This document shows positions 55,001 to 64,000 of a stretch of DNA of 64,000 nucleotides, in pieces. The notes under the pieces are model-generated. The model did not search any database, was not told where the DNA came from, and worked only from the letters and a program-made list of their open reading frames with translations. Each line of letters starts with the position of its first letter. Within the stretch, counting starts at the first letter, position 1. This stretch comes from Meconema thalassinum (Eukaryota; Arthropoda; Insecta; Orthoptera; Tettigoniidae): contig OX336389.2 of the NCBI GenBank assembly GCA_946902985.2, positions 342,276,444-342,340,443 of the forward strand. Reading direction: 5' to 3'. A program made the position numbers and the translations under genes.

Positions 55001-55193
55001 TGTCAATAGACAAATACAAAAACACTGCATCTGTCAAGCAATACAGTAGCAATTGGCAAAAAAGAAGAAAATAAAAGATTATACATAACATTATATAACA
55101 ATCAGTTATGTAAGCATAATTTACATCAAAGGGAGTTAGCACAACTTGCAATCGCAATTGCACAAACTTTCTAGTTTTTATTTACGAGTGTTA

Positions 55194-55527
55194 AAGCCTC
55201 CGTGGCTTAGGCGGCAGCACGCCGGCCTCTCACCGCTGAGTCCGTGGTTCAAATCCCGGTCACTCCATGTGAGATCTGTGCTGGACAAAACGGAGGCAGA
55301 CAGGTTTTTCTCCGGGTACTCCGGTTTTCCCTGTCAAAAATTTCATTCCAGCAACACTCTCCACTATCATTTCACTTCATCTGTCATTCATTTAATCATT
55401 GCCCCAGAGGAGTGCGTCAGGCCTCGGCAGCCGGCACAGTTCATATCCTCGCCGCTAGATGGGGGCTTCATTCATTCCATTCCTGACCCAGTCGGAGACT
55501 GGAAGCAGGCTGTGGATTTTCATTTTC
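55194..55527 (+). mobile_element. tRNA-derived SINE
   Basis: Duplication ATTTACGAGTGTTA at 55180-55193 and 55528-55541. Same family as 37181-37510, opposite orientation: GTGGCTTAGGCGGCAGCACG head and GGTTCAAATCCCGG B box. Confidence 0.92.
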
Positions 55528-55688
55528 ATTTACGAGTGTTACATGTACATTACAAATATGCGCACAATATTTGCCATCAACAATTACACAGCACTTTACA
55601 ATCATGAGCATGTTCAGGCACCGAGTTCAAGATATGGGTTGTTGGTAGCTCTTGACAAATGACCACGAGGATGAGCATGTCCACAGAG

Positions 55689-57480
55689 CAGTGGTGTCAC
55701 TAAGGTTGGTGTCACCCAGTGCGAAAACTCATACACCATACACCCCCCTCACGACACCCCATAGACCTCCTCCGAGTCCGCCAGTGCCAAATAACGGAAA
55801 CATACAGAATCCTTCGTAACGTTTTTAAACATAGGTCCTATATTTACAAAGGCAATAGAAGAAAAAATAATTCAAGGTCGGTTGGTAAAAGATTGTAAGA
55901 AGTTAAGAACTAAGAACTACATAAAAAATATGTTTCTTTTCAATTGTTATTTTAACATCAAATTTTATGTCATATTAAATCTCGACTAAATCAAAACTTT
56001 CCTTTCCTGCCCTTTAGAGCTGCAAATTATACGATTTGAGTACTCATTCCTTTAAATTACGGTTTCTGAAATCCATGCAAAATGATAAAGGAAAGACCTC
56101 AGAATGTTAAAATGACATGAAACAGGTGTCGCAGCAGCCAAAATGTGAAGTGGTCAGCAATTATTGAGCGTATCTTCCTGCAGCAACAGTATCTGCAAAT
56201 CGCACACTTCGTACAGTTTTTAAAAGTCATTTTTTAAAGAAATTATAGATATTTATGAAATTAGAGTGCAATGCATCACTGGTCATGTATAAGTATATTC
56301 TCTTTCATTTGAATGCTCATTTTTCACAATGGGTTGCTTGAGAGCGCCGCAGGAGGGATTTATACTACTGAAATAAGATAGACTATACTAGCGTACCCGC
56401 GCGAGAAATCTCGCATGTTCATAAGCCACACTTTCCCCAATAGGTTTATAAAAAGAGACTTAAGGAGAAAGGTTGTTATGTTTTTATTTGAACCAAATGA
56501 TTATAGAACACTATTTACGTTTTAGGCGTCCCTACGGCGAAAATGCGAACTGAACAGACAACAACAGTATTTGCAAATTGCACACTTCTTACGAAAATTG
56601 ATATTTATGAAATTAGAATGCAATTCGTCACTGTTAATGTCATTTGTGTGCTGAATCCATTGATTGACAGCTTAGCCGTAACACTCAGCGGTTATTCGAT
56701 ATCTATGAAATCGTACGATTTGAGTATTCATTCCTTCAAATTACTGTTTCTGAAATCCATGCAAAATGATAAAGGAAAGATCTCAAAATGTTAAAATAAC
56801 ATGAAACTGGTGTCACAGCGGCCAAAATGTGAAGTGGGCAGCAATTATGGAGCGTATCTTCCTGCAGCAACAGTATCTGCTAATCGCACACTTCGTACAG
56901 TTTTTTTAAAGTCATTTTTTAAAGAAATTACAGATATCTATGAAATTAGAGTGCAATGCGTCACTGGTAATGTATATTCTCTTTCCTTTGAATGCTCATT
57001 TTTCACGATCAGTCGCTTGTGAGTGCCGCAGGAGGGATCTATTACTACTGAAATAATATATATGATATTTGGTTTAATTGATAAAAAAAAGTTATATTTG
57101 AAAATCTTTTATTTATTGAACAACGTCCTTTAATAAGAATAATTTCATGGAGTGACATAGGATCATAGACAGTGATATATTGTTTGCAACGAAACATAGG
57201 CTACATATAAAATTGAATAAAATGCAAAAATACTCAAATTTATGTACGTGATGAAATCCAATAATAAACGTAAGCCACATAAGCTAAATGATAAGTTCAC
57301 AATTTTTTATAACTAATGAACTGAAGGCAGACAAGACAGACACTTGGTACTGGTAAAAATCGATGTTCTGCTGTGCTAAATTTGTTTAAAATGAAATTTT
57401 TACGTACCGCCCTAATTTTGGTGTCACCCCCTGTGATGGTGTCACCCGGTGCGGTCCGCACCCCCCTAGTGACGCCACTG
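55689..57480. mobile_element. Non-autonomous hAT-like element
   Basis: Ends CAGTGGTGTCACTAAGG and (reverse complement) CAGTGGCGTCACTAGGG. Duplication CCACAGAG at 55681-55688 and 57481-57488. No transposase. It interrupts the 3' end of the pogo-like transposase gene. Confidence 0.88.
56030..57052. repeat. ~340-bp direct repeat inside the hAT-like element
   Basis: 56030-56372 and 56714-57052 match closely (for example GCGTATCTTCCTGCAGCAAC and CCGCAGGAGGGAT), separated by ~340 bases of other sequence. Confidence 0.8.
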
Positions 57481-58691
57481 CCACAGAGTATAAAGTGCCG
57501 AAAACAGAGTTGCTGATCACAGTAGGAGCACTTCATAAATGCTTGCAATAAACAGTCTTCCGAGTCATACGGCTTTTGAACATCAAAAATACGTTTGGGT
57601 GGTGATTTCAACCTATCTGGTCGGAAGTCATCATATCCAGCGACAGTCCAGGAGTACCGAACAAAGTCAGCCAAGACTGGAGAACAGAACTGATTGTGTA
57701 GAATGCACATCAGCAACGAAATTGAATCCCTCGACGATGGTGTGAACTGATAGTCGTTACGGATAATGTGATCTTCAATCCGTTTCAGCACCGCCTTGAA
57801 CTGTCGGAAGAATAGCACATAAAGTGGCTGAATGTAAGGTGTGCACCCAGGAGGGATGATCTTGACTGTATACACCATATTTTGAGGGCGGATAGCATCG
57901 ATATGCGTTCTGTCAAGATATGTCCCGAGGGAATCAACCAGAAGAAGAGACTCCTGTGCTGCATATGGGAAGTAGACATCTTGAAAGAATTGCGTCATGA
58001 TTTGTTTCGTGATTAGGCCGGACTTTGAAGCAGCTTGAACCAGATTTTGTGGTTTCAGTATGTGTTGCGCTACTCACACTCCAAACTGACCATTAGGTTC
58101 CTCGTAAATAATCAGCAACTTTGGAAACACGTATCCACTTGCCGAAGTAACGGGTTGGATGGTGTACGAATAAGTTGTTGCGTGATCACTCCGCACCAAA
58201 CTTCTTACCGCCTTCTCTCCCTTGCAATGCAGAGTTCGCGATGAGTGAAGTTCTTTTCGGATAACACTTTGATTGGTATTATAAATCTGTATTATACGTT
58301 CCATGGTGTTCATTAAGGAAACCTCTTTGCGAAACTTGTCACATTGTTCCTTCACGTCACCATCTGTATTCCAGGCTTTAGTGGTTACACATTTTGTTAT
58401 TGCACGTGAAGCAAGATGGTGTCTCCGTTTAAACCGTGCAACCCATCCATGGATAGATCCAGTGAATCGAGTTATTCCAATTTCTCAAGCCTTTTCTAAA
58501 CCCCAAACACGAATATCCCTGTCGTGAACATTAGCGCCTAGAACAGTTCTCGCCAACCTGAATTTTTCAGCTACATAATCGTCAAGCAGGGGAAGTTTCG
58601 AGCGCTGGCCTAGCTCCCCTTTTTCTACTGTGTGCCGTAAATATCGAAGATGATGTACGTCTTGCACCATACGATATTGTTTCTGTACCGT

Positions 58692-60297
58692 CATCATCAT
58701 CTTCTTCTTCTTCTTCTTTTCCAGTTGACACTGGGTGGGGGCAAATATGGTTCCTCTCCACTTTGTTCTGTCGTTCCACCATTCCTCTTCCGACACAGTG
58801 TTCCAATCCAGGTTCCGTTTTCTAATACTGTTCTCCACCGAGTCCATCCAACGCATTCTTGGTCTTCCTCGTCCTCTCTTCCCTGTCATCCGTCGTTCCA
58901 GTGCTCGTCTTGGTAGCCTTACTTCATTCACCCGTTTGACATGTCCAAACCATCTTAATCTGTTTTGCTCCAGTTTGTAATTTAGTTTCAGTACTCCCAG
59001 TTCTTTCCGTATATCTTCATTTCTCACTCTGTCCCTCCTCGTTTTCTGGACCATACTTCTCAGGAATCTCATCTCAGCTGCTTGTTCTCTGCTCTCATCC
59101 CTCTTAGTCATGCAGCAGAAACTTGGACAATATGTCATTATAGGAACATAATATGCTTTGTACATACCTTCTTTAGCCTTAATTGGTATATCCTCGTTCC
59201 ATACTAGTCCCCTTACCTGTTGGTAGAAAGCACTCCTGAGTTGTATTCTTCTGCTAATTTCCAAATCTAGTCTTCCATCTTCAGTCAGTTCACTTCCCAA
59301 GTATTTAGTGTTTCACCACTTCCAATTCCCTATCCCCGACTTTGATTACTCCTTTTCCTTCTTCCTCACCTCTACTCATCGCCACTGTTTTACTCTTCTC
59401 CACATTTATCTTCAATCCCCATTGCTCAATCTTTTCATTTATTACGTCTAACTGTTCTTTTACCTCCATCTCATCCTCGCCCAGATCACAACATCGTCTG
59501 GAAACAACATTACCTTCCTCTTTGCCCTACTAGTCTTTCATTGCTGCCTTCGTGATGTCATCCATCACCATTAAAATCAATAAAGGTGACAACACACTTC
59601 CTTGCTTTAGTCCAGTGTCAATTTTTAACCATTCCGATGTCCCGACTCTAGTCTTCACACTACTGTAGCACTCCATGCACATTCCTTTTATCATGTCTCT
59701 CAGTTCCTTGCCTATCCCCCTATTTGTTAAGCTTTCCCAAACTTTTGTTCTAGGGATGCTATCATAGGCCTTTTCTAGATTAATAAAAGTCATTACCATA
59801 TCCTTCCCATATTTCCAACTCTTTTCAATGTTCTGTCTCAGAATGAAAATGGGTTCCACTGTTGACCTGCCCCCTCTAAATCCAAACTGCTCCTCCTCTA
59901 TCTGCCTTTCTACCTTTACTCTAATTCTTTTTTCTAGGATTCTTTCCATTACTTTGGCAACATGCGAGATGATGGTGATTCCTCGGTAGTTACCACACAC
60001 CTTCCTGTCTCCTTTCTTGAATATTGGCAATATTATTCCCTTTCTCCAGGCTTCAGGTACTTTCTTCTCTCTCCACACACTCCTGAGAAGTCTGTATGTC
60101 CACTGCAGTCGCACTGGTCCTGCCGCCTTGATCATTTCTATTGCCACTTCGTCCATTCCCACAGCTTTCCCCATCTTCATCTTCCTAACTGCCAATTCCA
60201 CTTCTGCCATAGTAATGTCTGGTTCTTCTTCCATTTCTTCCTCCACCGTTTTGGCTGTTTGCGTATCTTCTCCGCATGCCTGGCGTCTCACCTTCAA
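58692..60297 (-). pseudogene. LINE 3 reverse transcriptase and C-terminus
   Basis: 60297-59530: KMKMGKAVGMDEVAIEMIK, GIILPIFKKGDRKVCGNYRG, EEEQFGFRGGRSTVEPIFIL, FINLEKAYDSIPR, LKQGSVLSPLLILMVMDDI. A frame break near 59530 affects the catalytic FADD-equivalent region. 59300-58692: MGSELTEDGRLDLEISRRIQ, LRWFGHVKRVNEVRLPRR, RGRGRPRMRWMDSVENSI, EEEWWNDRTKWRG, then the tail. Same superfamily as LINE 2, clearly a different family. Confidence 0.85.
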
Positions 60298-60300
60298 CAG

Positions 60301-61146
60301 CTAGCTGAAATATTCTTTCCATCTGTCCGTTATCTCTTCTGGTTTTGTCAATATTTCACCTTCTTTGTTTTTCACGAACCCAGTGTTCACCTTTACATTC
60401 CTTCTGCTTTTTATAATTCCAAACAGCAATTTATTTCCACAATGTAAATCCTCCCTTATTTCCTGGGTGAATTCTTCCCAGCTTTTCTTCTTTTCCTCTG
60501 CAATTACTTTCTTGCAATCTTTGTTTGCTTCTATATATTTTGCTCTACTCTTTTCAGTTTTTTTTGTTTTCCATTCCTTCCAAGCTTTCTTCTTATCTCT
60601 TACCTTTCCTTTCACTCTATCATTCCACCATTTTGTCGCCTTTTCCCGTACCTTTCCTGCTGTTTTACCACATGTTTTCTCTGCACTGTTTACAAATGCA
60701 CTCTTAAACTTTTCACATTCTTGTTCCACATGGGTAATATCCGTCCTTGGTATCTGTTCTTGCAATTCTCTCTTAAACTCTTCTGCAACCTCCTTTTCCT
60801 TTAGTCTCCAGACCTTAATCTTTCTTTCCCTTTTTTCTGGTAATCTCATGACCTTTCGTACTTTTAATTTTGCTACCACTGCCCTATGGTCTCCTCTAAA
60901 GGCTTCCTCTGGCATGGCTGTGACATCCAGTAGCTCTTTCCGATGTCCTTTTTCGACTAATACATAGTCTATCAGAGTTTTCGTTCTTCTATCTCCCCAT
61001 CCATACCTCGTTACCTTCTGACTATTTTTCTTTCTGAACCACGCATTCCCTATAATTAATTGGTTCCGCTGACAGAAGTCCATTAAGAAATCCCCTTCTG
61101 GATTGTTACTGCCATAACCATATGGTGCCAAAATCTCCTCTCTTCC
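60301..61146 (-). pseudogene. LINE 3 endonuclease C-terminal part and linker
   Basis: Frame reads PEGDFLMDFCQRNQLIIGNA, TRYGWGDRRTKTLIDYVL and GDHRAVVAKLKV, the last third of an AP-endonuclease, then a Lys/Glu-rich linker to WKEYFS and stop at 60301. The preceding residues of the same frame belong to the pogo-like host gene. Confidence 0.82.
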
Positions 61147-61912
61147 TTGTACTGTATTGAAGCTTAATCGTTTGGTTTTCCCAGACTCTTGGAATGAAAC
61201 TAATCTCCTTTGCCTTTTCAACAGACACATCACCCCACCTCTTCCTCTCCGGTGGGCTTGGCAGATAAGCAGCCGACTGGCGTCCATCACTTTTTATTAA
61301 CGACTCTTCCTCACAGTCAGGTTCTGGATCATCCATAATGTTTTCACAATCAGATATTGATTATGAATGCAGCTGCATTTCTCTCACTTACTGTAATTTC
61401 TCTGGATCTTTGTTTGTGTTTGAAATGGCTAACAATTATACTCACTATATTTGCAGGATTCATTATCACAAGATTACAGTGACTCGCTACGACATTGGAC
61501 ACACCACAAATAGACGGAACTTTATGAACGGTTGAAGCAGATACAACACAGACAGAGGTCCCTATTATACTAGCTTCCTTGCTCGTATGCGGAATGTCTG
61601 TCTGGCTCCCCTAGATCTCGCATCAGCAACTGTGTAGGGTGATCTTGGACACTGTGCGGCGTGTGTCGACCATTGCATACACATCCAATAACTAAAGTAG
61701 CTAGGGAAAACTTTCACTGTGTCTTAAATTACTAAGGCCACAATATCATGTTAGATCTGGTCTACTTTGAGCAGAGTAGCGAATCGTCGTAACTTACAGT
61801 GTAATTGGCGATGGCACTTAATTTATACAGTGTTGTAATCAGCACCGCAAACATATTCATACAAACCAAAAATCAACTGCAATTGTGATCGCAAGTTGTG
61901 CTAACTCCCTTG

Positions 61913-63010
61913 TATGTATAGAAACAGGTATCGTATTGTTAATTCATTCCAACCAAGTTCAGCATCTGTCCGTGCTTCCCTAAACATCCACTGATAAGCG
62001 TCTTCAGTGACTTCCCATGTCTCAAACCAGTCTTTCACTTTTACCTTGATGTCCATATCCCTGAATGACTAAGATCAAGGACGCCTGTTGGGAATCCTTA
62101 CTTTTTGTTTGAAGTTACTATTACATTTGGCTGTGATTTTCAGAATGGTTTTAACAAGGTAAGAGTTCCCTCAGCTTTGCTGATGTACTCACAGACAGTG
62201 TTATTCCACTACATAGCCAGAACCTCTTCTTCTGTATCATCCGTAACAGTACCTTGCCACAGTGGGTGAATGGTTATCGTGTCGGACTACCAACCCCAAG
62301 CTCGCAGGTTCGCTCCTGGCCATCGTAAGTGATTTTTGAAAGGCACGGCACGCATGTAATACGTTGTTAGCATGTTAAAGAATCCATTTGAATTCAGTAG
62401 GCCATGTTCATAATGGCAAAATTAATCTCGGGATTTTCCGCCAACACAAAGTTCTTCCTTTCTCTACTAGAAAGCGCTATAGTGTCAAGGAGCTTAGATG
62501 TCTAACCTCCTTGACTTTCATAGTGCTCCAAGGAGTGACAATATTCAACATGCAAGCTGCCCTCTGAGTGTCAAATAACAAAGCTTGCACCCAGCACCCA
62601 AGGCCATACGATATTGTTAATATTATCCGTAACAGTGAGGAAATCATATATTTGGCTATTTGCAGGCTATGGAGATCTTTTGTCTGTGCCATGTTTCAGA
62701 TCTTTTACCTTTATGTCCATATCCCTGAATTAGTGAGATCAAGGAAGCCTGTTGGGAGTCCTTTCTGTTAACAGTTACACTTCTATCCAACATGAAGAGG
62801 TGAAGCAGCAGTGAAATAAGGCATCCCTATTTAAAACCTGATCATAGAGAGAACAGCTCCAAAAAGTTACTCGAACGAGTAACTGTTGTGCTGTATATGC
62901 TGCACGTTGTTGCCTCTTGGTGACATGAACCACTTCAAGTCTAGACATTCCATGATGAACTAGCATATACTGTAATAAATATTTTATTCAGCATGTGGCC
63001 AGTATTTCTG
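61913..63010. other. Mostly unassigned, with a 60-bp direct repeat
   Basis: A block ATGTCCATATCCCTGAAT...GATCAAGGA...GCCTGTTGGGA occurs at about 62040-62100 and 62705-62765. Apart from the SINE below nothing else is recognisable. Confidence 0.5.
62256..62400 (+). mobile_element. tRNA-derived SINE
   Basis: GTGGGTGAATGGTTATCGTG (A box) and GCAGGTTCGCTCCTGG (B box), then TTAGCATGTTAAAGAATCC, the body of the 17383-17608 family. No clear duplication. Confidence 0.65.
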
Positions 63011-63045
63011 ATGTAGTGTAAAGATAGTTTTTCTCAAGAGATGAA

Positions 63046-64000
63046 ATGGATGAAAATTACAACATCTGTGTGAGACAGCTACAAGAAAAATGTAGAGAAC
63101 AACAGAATCCACTCTTCTTAGTCTTTTATGACTTGGAAAAGGCATTTGATTCGGTTCCAAGCCCAGCCATGTGGGCGGTGCTGAAGCGGTTTGGTTGCCC
63201 TCAGCGTTTTGTAGATCTAATCAAGGCTCTCCATGATGGCATGACAGGTCAGGTTTGCCATCAGAATAAGATGTCCGATGAATTTCCTATTACCCATGGA
63301 CTGAAACAAGGATGTGTACTGGCTCCAACGCTTTTCACGCTCTACTTGGCTGCAATGCTTTATGATTCACCCACAAACATCCCAGGTGTGGAGGTCAAGT
63401 ATCGTTTAGATGGAGGGCTTTTCAACCTAACTCGTCTCCGATCCTTGAGGAAAACTCATGTTACTAAGGTTACTAACATGTTGTATACAGATGATGCTGC
63501 GTCGCCAACTCTCACACCAGAAGAGCTGCAAGAGTCAGTTAATTGTTACAAAAGTGCATGTGATCGCTTTGGTCTTACCATAAATGTCAATAAGACTAAA
63601 GTCTTGGCACAACCTTCACCAGGCACACGTCTTCCTCAGTTCAATATCTCCATCTCAAGTTTGCCATTAGAACAGGTATACCACTTCTCGTACCTGGGCA
63701 GTACCATTTCTGTGAGCTGTACCTGTAGCAGGATGTGGATACGAGAATTGGCGCAGCCCATGCAGCATATGGATGATTAGCGCACCGGGTCTTCATGAAT
63801 AAAGATCTGTCCATGAGTACAAAGATTATGGTGTACAAAGCAGTAGTCATTTCTACATTGTTGTATGGCTGTGAAACGTGGACCCTTTACTGACGTGATC
63901 TTAGGAAGCTTGAGCGTTTCCACCTACAAAAACTTCGATCAATCCTGAGGATTAAATGGGAAGACCGCATTACCAATATTGCTGTTCTGGAAAAGGCTCA
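63046..64000 (+). pseudogene. Non-LTR reverse transcriptase, LINE 4, runs off window
   Basis: 63046-63780 reads LVFYDLEKAFDSVPSPAMWA, HGLKQGCVLAPTLFTLYLAA and NMLYTDDAASPTL, a LINE reverse transcriptase with TDD in place of the usual ADD. After a frame break it continues with VYKAVVISTLLYGCETWTLY and a HLQKLRSILRIKWEDRIT segment to the window end. It is a different family from LINEs 1-3. Confidence 0.8.

Larger units (their letters stand above)
58692..61146 (-). mobile_element. RTE-like LINE 3, 5'-truncated, inside the pogo-like transposase
   Basis: Short duplications TTGTACTGT (61147-61155) and CTGTACCGT (58683-58691) bracket it; both encode Thr-Val-Gln of the target gene. The 3' tail is (AAG)n(ATG)n. 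It starts within the endonuclease domain. Confidence 0.85.
57297..61336 (-). pseudogene. Pogo/Tigger-like transposase (CENP-B HTH plus DDE), interrupted and mutated
   Basis: Minus strand, in order: N-terminus from ATG 61336 (MDDPEPDCEEESLIKSDG, then GDVSVEKAKEISFI); helix-turn-helix ESGKTKRLSFNTVQ up to the LINE at 61146; it resumes at 58691 KQYRMVQDVHHLRYLRHTVE and RDIRVWGLEKA; second DNA-binding part GWVARFKRRHHLASRAITK; catalytic domain NTNQSVIRKELHSSRTL, YSYTIQPVTSASG, then LLLVDSLGTYLD and PPGCTPYIQPL. The first catalytic Asp has become Asn (NTNQS) and the third, after QPL, has become Tyr. With frameshifts and two insertions it is inactive. Confidence 0.82.
55129..61912 (-). mobile_element. 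Pogo-like DNA transposon with three nested insertions
   Basis: Terminal inverted repeats AAGGGAGTTAGCACAACTTG occur at the left (55129 on) and as the complement at the right (to 61912), next to AT-rich flanks. The transposase is on the minus strand. Insertions: a SINE at 55194-55527, a hAT-like element at 55689-57480 and an RTE-like LINE at 58692-61146, each with its own target duplication. Confidence 0.8.

Overview
The window is eukaryotic and reads as a repeat-rich, AT-rich arthropod genome, most likely an insect. The evidence is the mix of Ty3-like and Copia-like LTR elements, RTE-like LINEs, tRNA-derived SINEs, mariner, Tc1, pogo-like and hAT-like DNA transposons, plus spliced host exons with canonical GT/AG borders. 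A polyneopteran insect is my guess from the SINE style and I hold it loosely. There is no operon, CRISPR array or prokaryotic gene.

Layout. 1-~5549: 3' part of a Ty3-like LTR element (copy A, + strand). 5849-27209: a hAT-like element (8-bp target duplication CTGCTGAT) that interrupts an old LINE reading frame and is itself loaded with two near-complete copies of the same Ty3-like family, copy B (8362-16637, +, 4-bp duplication ATAG) and copy C (18609-27025, -, 4-bp duplication AATT), plus several SINEs, a 117-bp LINE stub and a fold-back element. 27586-27667 and 36232-36369: the last two coding exons of a host gene that I read as a tektin, separated by an 8.6-kb intron holding a transposase fragment, a ~125-bp tandem array, a 1.17-kb near-perfect palindrome, a mariner and a Tc1 remnant. 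About 1 kb further on, a possible terminal exon of a convergent gene (37675-37917, -). 38166-46971: a second hAT-like shell (duplication AGCTCAAT) holding an RTE-like LINE, which is broken by a Penelope-like inverted-repeat element and a SINE, and a second RTE-like LINE with a 5' inversion. 48715-52969: a Copia-like element with a SINE in its gag. 53160-54620: a repeat with a ~30-bp minisatellite. 55129-61912: a pogo-like transposon containing three separate insertions (SINE, hAT-like, LINE). 63010-64000: start of another LINE reverse transcriptase.

How the parts work together. In the Ty3-like family the LTR supplies CCAAT and TATA boxes and a polyadenylation signal. Gag and Pol are joined by a textbook -1 slippery heptamer (TTTAAAC, in register). 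Pol carries protease, reverse transcriptase and RNase H, but the integrase zinc finger and catalytic core are missing in all three copies, while the integrase C-terminal tail remains. Two copies still have clean target duplications, so integrase was presumably supplied in trans. The Copia-like element has lost its integrase core in a similar way. The LTR ends carry a variable number of degenerate repeats that each look like an LTR end plus a tRNA-Lys primer-binding site.

The strongest points are the matching target duplications, which fix element borders and order of insertion. Family names for LINEs, the tektin call and the Penelope-like call rest on motif recognition alone.
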